Shown here one piece after another: positions 1 to 8,200 of a stretch of 30,437 bases of DNA. Each line of letters starts with the position of its first letter. Within the stretch, counting starts at the first letter, position 1. This DNA comes from DATCSE01 sp036568605 (lineage in GTDB: Bacteria > Pseudomonadota > Gammaproteobacteria > Burkholderiales > Burkholderiaceae_C): the NCBI GenBank assembly GCA_036568605.1, contig DATCSE010000048.1:1-30437 (forward strand), read 5' to 3'. The translations under genes and the position numbers were made by a program. The notes beneath the pieces were generated by a model. The model had not been told where the DNA came from. It ran no database searches and saw only the letters and a program-made list of their open reading frames with translations.

Positions 1-2937
1 GCCGTAGCCCATGGCGCGCTCGTACTCGCGCAGCGCCACGCCAGTGTGCGAACCCTGGCAGGCCTTCACGTCTTCCGGCGTGCCCACGCACACCACCTCG
101 CCGCCCGCCTCGCCGCCTTCGGGTCCCAGGTCGATGAGCCAGTCGGAGGCGCGGATCACGTCCAGGTTGTGCTCGATGACGACGATCGAATGGCCCGCGT
201 CGAGCAGCTTGCGGAACGCGCGCATCAGCTTGGCGATGTCGTCGAAGTGCAGCCCGGTGGTGGGCTCGTCGAACATGAACAGCGTGCCCTTCTTCGCGAC
301 CGGCTGCTTGCTGCCGTTGCCGTTCGAGGCCTCGGCGAGGAAGCCCGCCAGCTTCAGCCGCTGCGCCTCGCCGCCCGACAGCGTGGGCACCGGCTGGCCC
401 AGCTTCACGTACTCGAGCCCGACATCGACGATGGGCTGCAGCACGCGCAGCACCTCGCGGTCGTCGCGGAACAGCTGCACCGCCTCGCTGACGGTGAGCT
501 CGAGCACGTCGGCCACGCTGAGGTCGCGCATCGAGCCGTCGCTCGCGCGGCGCTCGATCTTCACGTCCAGGATCTCGGCGCGGTAGCGCTTGCCGTCGCA
601 ATCGGGGCAGCGCAGGTACACGTCGGAGAGGAACTGCATCTCGACATGCTCGAAGCCCGAGCCGCCGCAGGTCGGGCAGCGCCCGTCGCCGGCGTTGAAG
701 CTGAACATGCCGGCGCCGTAGCCGCGCTGCGTCGCGAGCGGCGCCTGTGCGAACAGCTTGCGGATCTCGTCGAACGCGCCGACATAACTCGCCGGGTTCG
801 AACGCGCGGTCTTGCCGATCGGGCTCTGGTCGACGAACACCGCATCGGCCAGCCAGTCGGCGCCGTGCAGGGCGTCGTGCTCGCCGGGCGACTCGGTCGC
901 CTTGCCGAAGTGGCGCGCGAGCGCCGGGGCCAGCACGTCCTGCATCAGCGTGCTCTTGCCCGAGCCCGAGACGCCCGTCACGCAGACCAGGTGCTGCAGC
1001 GGGAACTCGACCGTGATGTTCTTCAGGTTGTGGTCGCGCACGCCTTCGACGATCAGCTTGGGCGTGGAGTCGCTCATCAGGCGCTTGATGCCCATCCCGA
1101 CATGCTTGCGCCCGCCGAGGTAGGCGCCGGTCAGCGTGTCGGCCTTGCGGATCGCCTCGGGCGTGCCGTCGAACACGATGCTGCCACCGCGCTCGCCGGG
1201 ACCCGGGCCCATGTCGATCAATCGATCGGCCGCCAGCATCACGGCCGGGTCGTGCTCGACGACGACCAGCGTGTTGCCGGCATCGCGCAGCCGCAGCATC
1301 GCCTCGACGATGCGGTTCATGTCGCGCGGGTGCAGGCCGATGCTGGGCTCGTCGAGCACGAACATCGTGTTGACCAGCGAGGTGCCCAGCGCGGTCGTCA
1401 GGTTGATGCGCTGGACCTCGCCGCCGGACAGCGTGCGGCTCTGCCGGTCCAGCGTCAGGTAGCCGATGCCGACGTCGCAGAGATAGCGCAGCCGCGTGCG
1501 GATCTCGTCGAGCAGCAGCTTCAGCGCCTCGTCGAGCATCGTGCTGGGCAAGGTCAGCGTGTCGAAGAAGCGGCGGATGCGCTCGATCGGCAGCAGCATC
1601 AGGTCGTGCACCGTCAGCCCTGGCAGCGCCTCGAGCTGCGCGCGGTTCCACTGCACGCCCACCGGCATGAAGCGCTTTGCCGGCTCCAGCACCGCGTCGG
1701 CATCGGCCTTCGTGCCCAGCCGCCACAGCAGCGCCTCGGTCTTCAGCCGCGCGCCGCCGCAGACGGTGCACGGCGTGTAGCTGCGGTACTTGGACAAGAG
1801 CACGCGGATGTGCATCTTGTACGCCTTGGACTCGAGGTACTCGAAGAAGCGCTTGACCCCATACCACTGCTTGTGCCAGTTGCCGGTCCAGTTCGGCGTG
1901 CCGTTGATGACCCAGTCGCGCTGCGCGTCGGAGAGCTGGTTCCACGCGGTGTCGCGCGGGATGCCGGCCTCGCCGCCGTACTTGAGCAGGTCTTCCTGGC
2001 ACTCCTTCCAGGCCGGCGTCTGCATCGGCTTGATCGCGCCGGCGCGCAAGGTCTTGCGGCCGTCGGGGATCACGAGGCCGTAGTCGACGCCGATCACGCG
2101 GCCGAAGCCGCGGCAGGTCTCGCAGGCGCCGTAGGCCGAGTTGAAGCTGAACAGCGCCGGCTGCGGGTCGGCGTAGCGGATGTCGCTGTCGGGGCAGTGC
2201 AGGCCGGTGGAGAAGCGCCACATTGGGGGCTCGCCCTCGTCGGCCGCCAGCACGTAGACGTTGACCCGCCCGCTGCCGCGCTTCAGCGCCGCTTCGATCG
2301 CCTCGATCGCGCGGACCTTCTCGGTGCCCTGGATGCGGAAGCGGTCGGCCACCACATCGAGCAGCTTGCGTTCGCCGACCACGCGCTCGGCCTGCACCCG
2401 CGTGTAGCCGCTCGCGGCGAGCCACTGCTCGACCTCGTCGGCACTGGTGTTGGCCGGCAGCTCGACCGGGAAGGTGAGCACCAACCTCGGGTCGTCCGCC
2501 GCGGTGCGCGCCATCAGCTCGGCGTAGATCGTCTCCGGCGTGTCGTGGCGCACCGGCAGCGCGGTCTGCTTGTCGAACAGCTCGCCGGCGCGCGCGTACA
2601 GCAGCTTCAGGTGGTCGTTCAGCTCGGTCATCGTGCCGACTGTCGAACGCGAGCTGCGCACCGGGTTGGTCTGGTCGATCGCGATCGCCGGCGGCACGCC
2701 GTCGACCCGGTCGACCGCCGGGCGGTCCATGCGGTCCAGGAACTGGCGCGCATACGCCGAGAACGTCTCGACGTAGCGGCGCTGCCCTTCCGCGTACAGC
2801 GTGTCGAACACCAGGCTGGACTTGCCCGAGCCGCTGGGCCCGGTGACGACCGTCATTTCGCCGGTCCGGACGTCCAGGTCCAGGTTCTTCAGGTTGTGCT
2901 GCCGCGCACCACGGATGCGGATCACACCGGAGGTCAT
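1..2937 (-). CDS. uvrA: UvrA-family excinuclease ABC subunit A (partial; C-terminal end outside window)
   Basis: DNA-damage recognition ATPase of nucleotide excision repair; 979 codons are visible and the gene runs off the left edge. ATG at 2937, preceded by GGAAAG. Two ABC modules are seen: Walker A GPSGSGKSS (residues 34-42) and VSGSGKST; signatures LSGGEVQR and LSGGEAQR; Walker B FVLDEPSIGLH and FMFDEPTTGLHF. The C-terminal zinc module keeps CPTC and CPDC and the middle one keeps CTVC. The N-terminal zinc site reads CPDS, then CETC, so its second cysteine is missing. The RKGE motif of the UvrB-binding region is not apparent. Visible length already exceeds E. coli UvrA (940 aa), although the residues at the edge look like a normal C-terminus. 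From family knowledge, this may be the long UvrA paralogue of Burkholderiales, which can continue into a second copy. Diverges from the kinase gene. Confidence 0.93.
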   Translation of the reverse strand, partial: MTSGVIRIRGARQHNLKNLDLDVRTGEMTVVTGPSGSGKSSLVFDTLYAEGQRRYVETFSAYARQFLDRMDRPAVDRVDGVPPAIAIDQTNPVRSSRSTVGTMTELNDHLKLLYARAGELFDKQTALPVRHDTPETIYAELMARTAADDPRLVLTFPVELPANTSADEVEQWLAASGYTRVQAERVVGERKLLDVVADRFRIQGTEKVRAIEAIEAALKRGSGRVNVYVLAADEGEPPMWRFSTGLHCPDSDIRYADPQPALFSFNSAYGACETCRGFGRVIGVDYGLVIPDGRKTLRAGAIKPMQTPAWKECQEDLLKYGGEAGIPRDTAWNQLSDAQRDWVINGTPNWTGNWHKQWYGVKRFFEYLESKAYKMHIRVLLSKYRSYTPCTVCGGARLKTEALLWRLGTKADADAVLEPAKRFMPVGVQWNRAQLEALPGLTVHDLMLLPIERIRRFFDTLTLPSTMLDEALKLLLDEIRTRLRYLCDVGIGYLTLDRQSRTLSGGEVQRINLTTALGTSLVNTMFVLDEPSIGLHPRDMNRIVEAMLRLRDAGNTLVVVEHDPAVMLAADRLIDMGPGPGERGGSIVFDGTPEAIRKADTLTGAYLGGRKHVGMGIKRLMSDSTPKLIVEGVRDHNLKNITVEFPLQHLVCVTGVSGSGKSTLMQDVLAPALARHFGKATESPGEHDALHGADWLADAVFVDQSPIGKTARSNPASYVGAFDEIRKLFAQAPLATQRGYGAGMFSFNAGDGRCPTCGGSGFEHVEMQFLSDVYLRCPDCDGKRYRAEILDVKIERRASDGSMRDLSVADVLELTVSEAVQLFRDDREVLRVLQPIVDVGLEYVKLGQPVPTLSGGEAQRLKLAGFLAEASNGNGSKQPVAKKGTLFMFDEPTTGLHFDDIAKLMRAFRKLLDAGHSIVVIEHNLDVIRASDWLIDLGPEGGEAGGEVVCVGTPEDVKACQGSHTGVALREYERAMGYG

Positions 2938-2939
2938 TC

Positions 2940-3021
2940 GGGTGGGTCTTTCCAGGGGAAAGCGGAAGATTCTAGAGAGGCTGTGGCGTATGAACGCCAG
3001 TCGGGGCCAAAGACCCCACCC
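2940..3021. promoter_or_regulatory. Nested inverted repeats in the uvrA/kinase divergent intergenic region
   Basis: The 138-bp divergent region holds an interrupted inverted repeat: GGGTGGGTCTTT at 2940-2951 and AAAGACCCCACCC at 3009-3021, complementary apart from one extra C. Between the arms lies a smaller perfect palindrome, TGGCGT-atga-ACGCCA, at 2984-2999. The pair could be an operator region or an RNA hairpin in the uvrA leader. No LexA-type box (CTGT-N8-ACAG) is visible. The function is inference. Confidence 0.35.
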
Positions 3022-3075
3022 GGGCGGCAATGCGAACGGCTACCATTTGCGGCTGACCAGGAATCTCTCCGTCGA

Positions 3076-5154
3076 ATGAGTCACGATCCCGGTTCCCGCC
3101 CGCCGTCCTCTCCCGAATCGCGTCCGTGCAGCCTGCTCGAAACCGCGCAGCAGCGGGACCGCCGGCTGTTCGACAGCCTGAGCGAAGGGGTCTGGGAACG
3201 TGACCTGAAGACCGGCGAAGCCTGGTACTCGCCGCGCTACAAGCGCATGCTGGGCTTCGCCGACCACGAGTTGCCGAACCTCCAGGACGCGCTGCGCGAG
3301 CGCATCCACCCGGAGGACCTGGCGTTCATCGACCAGGCCTACGCGCACGCCGCCGCGACGCTGGGCGAAGCGCAGGGCGAGGCGCGCATCCGCACCCGGC
3401 TCGGCGACTACCGCTGGTTCCGCGGGCGCGTGCGCGTCTGGCCCGATGCCGACGGCCGACCGGCGATCCTGGTCGGCGCGCTGTACGACGTGCACGACCA
3501 CAAGCTCGCGACCGAGGCGCTGAAGGCGCAGCAGGCCGTGCTCGAGGAACGGGTGCGCGAGCGCACCCGCGGCCTGGCCGAGGCGCTGGCGCAGGCCGAG
3601 GCGCAGCAATACGCCGCCGAGCGCGCGAACCAGGCCAAGGCGGCGTTCCTGGCGCACATGAGCCACGAGTTGCGCACGCCGCTGAACGGCGTGCTGGGCA
3701 TGACGCAGCTCGCGCAGTCGCTCGCGACGACGCCGGAGCAGCGGCGTTATCTCGAGCTCGCGAAGCAATCGGGCGAGTCGCTGCTGCGCGTGCTCGAGGA
3801 CGTGTTCGATTTCGCGCGCGCCGAAGCGGGGCGGCTGACCCTGCAGCACGAGACGTTCGACCTCGCCGAGCTCGCGGCCGAGACGCTGCGCGGCTTCCTG
3901 CCGGCGGTGTGGGCGAAGAACCTGCAGGTCAGCTTCGACTACGTCGGCACGATCACGCGGGTCGGCGGCGACGCGGCGCGGGTGCGGCAGATCGTCTCGA
4001 ACCTGATCAGCAACGCGATCAAGTTCACCGAGCAAGGCTACATCCTGCTCGTGCTCGAAGTGGAGGCGCTGGACGCGGCGGCCTGCCGCGTGCGCATCCG
4101 GATGCGCGACAGCGGCGTCGGCATGGATGAGGCGACCGCACGCAAGGTGTTCGACCCGTTCGAGCAGGCCGACTCGAGCCCGGCGCGGCGCCACGGCGGC
4201 ACCGGGCTCGGCCTGTCCATCGTGCGGCTGCTGGCCGGCATGATGGGCGGCGACGTGACCGTGCGCAGCACGCCGGCGCTGGGCTCGGAGTTCACCGTCG
4301 AATTGCACCTGGACACGCTGCCCGACCAGCCGCTTGCCGCCTTTGCCGCCGAAAACGATGCGGGCGGCCATGCCTGGCTGCTGGTGCGCACCGCCGCGAA
4401 CGGCGCACGGCTGCAGAAGCGGCTCGAACGGCTGGGCTGGACCAGCGAGCTGATGACCGAGGTGCGGCACGCGATCGAGCGGCTCGAGCAGGCGAACGCG
4501 GTCGCGCCGGATTGCATCGTGATCGCCGAAGACACGATCGCGCCGGACACCGATTTCCTGCGCCTGCGCCGCGGCCTGCCCGGCGAGGTGCCGATCACGC
4601 TGCTGCTGCGCCCGGACTTCGACCTGGGCACCGTGCGCAGCGCCGCCGAGGACGCGCAACTGCGCGTGCTGATCGTGCCGCTGACGCCAACCGATCTGCA
4701 CGAGCTGCTGCAGCCCGAGACGCCCGGCGGCACGCTGCCGGTGCCGCTTGCGAGTGCGCCGGTGCGGCCCAACGTGCTGGTCGTCGAGGACAACCCGATG
4801 AACCAGATCATCGCGCGCGAGATGGTCAGTGCGCTCGGCATGGAGCCGGCGATCGTCGGGAGCGGCGAAGAGGCGATGACGAGTTGCCAGTACGCCGCGC
4901 CAGACCTGGTGCTGATGGACATCCAGATGCCCGGCATGGACGGCCTCGAGACCACCCGCCGTCTGCGCGCGCTGCAGGCCGACGGCAGCCTGCGCCCGTT
5001 TCCGATCATCGCGCTGACCGCGCATGCGATGGCCGCCGATCGCCAGGCCAGTCTCGAAGCGGGCATGAACGAGCACCTGACCAAGCCGATCCAGCTCGAC
5101 GAGCTGCGCAGCGTGCTGCGGCACTGGCTGACCGCCAGCCCGTCCCCGGCCTGA
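3076..5154 (+). CDS. Hybrid sensor histidine kinase with PAS domain and C-terminal receiver
   Basis: Cytoplasmic hybrid kinase of 692 aa; no transmembrane segment or signal peptide is seen. Domains in order: PAS/PAC of the PAS_3 type (about 25-135), coiled-coil linker (about 140-190), HisKA with MSHELRTPLNG and phosphoacceptor His197, and HATPase_c with N box NLISNAIKF (309-317), G1 DSGVGMD (from Asp345) and G2 GGTGLGLS. A degenerate receiver-like segment follows (about 430-545) with Glu where the acceptor Asp would lie. A full receiver ends the protein (about 565-685) with acidic pair Glu571-Asp572, acceptor Asp615 and Lys670. There is no Hpt domain, so a partner Hpt or direct readout would be needed. 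The ATG at 3076 follows AGGAA; the frame is open far upstream, but PAS homology begins after this ATG. Signal and target are unknown. Confidence 0.9.
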   Translation: MSHDPGSRPPSSPESRPCSLLETAQQRDRRLFDSLSEGVWERDLKTGEAWYSPRYKRMLGFADHELPNLQDALRERIHPEDLAFIDQAYAHAAATLGEAQGEARIRTRLGDYRWFRGRVRVWPDADGRPAILVGALYDVHDHKLATEALKAQQAVLEERVRERTRGLAEALAQAEAQQYAAERANQAKAAFLAHMSHELRTPLNGVLGMTQLAQSLATTPEQRRYLELAKQSGESLLRVLEDVFDFARAEAGRLTLQHETFDLAELAAETLRGFLPAVWAKNLQVSFDYVGTITRVGGDAARVRQIVSNLISNAIKFTEQGYILLVLEVEALDAAACRVRIRMRDSGVGMDEATARKVFDPFEQADSSPARRHGGTGLGLSIVRLLAGMMGGDVTVRSTPALGSEFTVELHLDTLPDQPLAAFAAENDAGGHAWLLVRTAANGARLQKRLERLGWTSELMTEVRHAIERLEQANAVAPDCIVIAEDTIAPDTDFLRLRRGLPGEVPITLLLRPDFDLGTVRSAAEDAQLRVLIVPLTPTDLHELLQPETPGGTLPVPLASAPVRPNVLVVEDNPMNQIIAREMVSALGMEPAIVGSGEEAMTSCQYAAPDLVLMDIQMPGMDGLETTRRLRALQADGSLRPFPIIALTAHAMAADRQASLEAGMNEHLTKPIQLDELRSVLRHWLTASPSPA

Positions 5155-5283
5155 GGTCAACCCTCTCCCACGTTTGAATCGACCGGCCCCCGGTTCGCGG
5201 GGTTTGCGCATCGCCGTCGATGCTCAACATTCGTTTACTTTCATTACAGAAGACTCCCCGCTGACCACGAGGGAGGACGTGCC

Positions 5284-8200
5284 ATGGATGGACTCGCTCG
5301 TGCCGGCCGTTGCGCGTTTTGGCTGCCGCTCGCAGCCTTGTTGATGTCCTGCGGCGGAGGCGGCGGCGACACCGCGTCGCCCGAGGCGCCGACCGCGGTG
5401 GCGGCCAGCGAGGCCAAACAGATGAAGGCGGCTGAGTTCGTGCCGCCGACCACGATCCCGGCCGACGCGAACACCAAGGGCATGTGGTCCCCGGTCTACC
5501 CCTGGCCGCTGATCTCGGTGCACTCGGTGTTGCTGCCCGATGGCCGCGTGATGACCTACGGCTCGGACCTGAACGGCCTGCAGACCGGCCACGCGAACTA
5601 CGACGTGTGGGACAGCAACGGCGCGCCCGACGCCGGCCACCTGGCGCTCTCCAACACCACCGGCACCGACATCTTCTGCAGCTCGCAGGTGCTGCTGCCG
5701 CAAAGCGGCAACGTCTTCATCGCCGGCGGCGACGTCTGGACGGGCACGAAGACGACCAACACCGGAAACAACAACAGCAACCTGTACGACAGCGCGAGCA
5801 TGTCGCTGACCCGCGGCATCAACATGAACCGCTCGCGCTGGTACTCGAGCTCGACGACGCTGATCAACGGCGAGACCTACATCCAGGGCGGCTCGGGCGG
5901 CGCCGACCTGCCGGAGATCCGCGGCCTGGACGGCACGTTCCGTTTGATGAGCGGGATCAGCACCAGCGCCATCAGCACCTCCTACCCGCGCAATTTTGTC
6001 GCACCCGACGGACGCATCTTCGGCTATCACCCGAGCAACGGCCAGATGTACTGGGTCGACCCGACCGGCACCGGCTCGATCACGCTGCTCACGAAGTTCA
6101 ACTCGGCGTACACCGGCGGCTGGTTCTCCACCACCGCGATGTACCGGCCGGGCCGCATCCTGCAGATCGGCGGCAACTCGAACGGCGCCTACACGATCGA
6201 CATCACCAGCGGCACACCGGTCGTCGCGGCCACGCAGTCGCTGTCGAGCAAGCGTGCCTGGGCCAACGCGACCATCCTCGCCGACGGCAAGGTCGTCGCG
6301 ACCAGCGGCAGCGACGTCGCCGGCGAAGCCACCGGCTACAACAACATCGCCGAGATCTGGGACCCGGCCTCCGGCCAGTGGACGCTTGGCGCGGTCGCGC
6401 AGAAGATGCGCCTGTACCACTCGAACGCGCTGCTGCTGCCCGACGGCAGCGTGCTGGTCAGCGGCGGCGGCGCAACGTCGCCGACGATGACCACGGACCC
6501 GAACAAGAACAACCTGAACGCCGAGATCTACTACCCGCCGTACCTGTTCACCAGCAGCGGGACGCGTGCGCCGCGGCCGGTCGTCAACAACGCGCCGACC
6601 TGGATCGACATCGGCAAGACCTTCAGCGTCGACATCGGCGCGAACGCGAGCAGCGTCAGCCGCATCACGCTGGTCAAGACCGGCTCGACGTCGCACAGCT
6701 TCAACATGGACCAGCGCTTCCTGGATCTCACGTTCAAGGCGAGCGGCACGCACGTCGCGATCCAGGCACCGACCCGCGCCGGCGAAGCGCCTCCCGGCTA
6801 CTACCTGCTGTTCGTGTTCAACGAAGCCGGCGTGCCCTCGGTCGCGAAGATCGTGCGCATGGGCATCGCGACGAACCCGAACCCGCAGACGGTTCCGGTG
6901 CTGACCAACCCGGGCGCGCAGACCTCGCAGGTCGGCGTGGCGCTGACGCTGCAGCTCAACGCGAGCGACCCGAACGGCGACACGCTGAGCTATGCCGCGA
7001 CCGGCTTGCCGCCCGGCCTCGCGATCAACACGACAACCGGCCAGATCAGCGGCACGCCGACGGCTGCCGGCAGCTACAACGTGGTCGTCTCCGCGACCGA
7101 CGGCGTCAACACCGCAACGGCCAACTTCGTCTGGACCACGCAAGGCGCTGTCCCGCTGGTGCTCGACACCCCGCCGGCGCCGCCGTTCGTCGTCACGACC
7201 GGCACCGCGACGTATACCGCCACCGCGAGCGGCGGTGCGAACCTGCGCTACAAGTGGAACTTCGGCGACGGCACGCCCGAGACCGGATGGTCCACCGAGT
7301 CCACCATCACGCACGCTTACGCGAACCCGGGCACCTACACGATCACGGTCACCGTGACCGACGACAGCGGTGCGCTGCGCAGCCGCAGCTTCACGCAGGC
7401 GGTCTATCTGCCGGCGACGCCGAAGTCACCCGCCGCGTCAGGCAACCTGGTGGTCGAGAAGCCGGCCACGGGCGCTGCGCGGCTGTGGGTCGTCAACCAG
7501 GACAACGACAGCGTCAGCGCGTTCGACGCGGCAAGCTACGCGAAGCTGGGCGAAGTCGCCGTCGGCGCCGCGCCGCGCTCGATCGCACGCGCGCCGAACG
7601 GCCTGCTGTGGGTCACCAACAAACAAGGCGCGAGCATCAGCGTGATCGACCCGACGAACCGCAGCGTCGTCACGACGCTCGCGCTGCCGCGAGGCTCGCA
7701 GCCGTTCGGCATCGTGATGTCGCCGGTCGCGAACACCGCGTATGTCGTGCTCGAGGCCGGCGGCCAGTTGCTGCGTTTCGACACCGCGAGTTATGCACAG
7801 ACCGGTGCGCTCGCGATCGGCCCGAATGCGCGCCACCTGTCGATCAACGCGGCCGGCACGAACCTGTACGTCTCGCGCTTCATCACGCCGCGCCTGCCCG
7901 GCGAAAGCACTGCGACGGTCACGCCGACCGCCAGCACCGGCGGCGAGGTGCTGCAGGTGAGCGCTTCGGCGTTGTCCGTCGTGCGCACGATCGTGCTGCA
8001 GCACAGCGAACAGCCCGACACCGAAAACTCGGGCCGCGGCATCCCGAACTACCTGGGCGCCGCGGTGATCTCGCCCGATGGCACGCAGGCCTGGGTGCCC
8101 TCCAAGCAGGACAACATCAAGCGCGGCGCGCTGCGCGACTCGACCGGGCTGAATTTCCAGAACACGGTTCGAGCCGTCAGCTCGCGCATCGATCTCGCGA

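Noticed and set aside
2960..3005. LexA-type SOS box in the uvrA control region.
   Set aside because: CTGT at 2981 is not followed by ACAG at the required distance, and no other CTGT-N8-ACAG was found.
5175..5205. Possible intrinsic terminator after the hybrid kinase gene (CCCCG-GTTCG-CGGGG followed by TTT).
   Set aside because: The stem is only 5 bp and the T run is three bases, too weak to call in a GC-rich genome.
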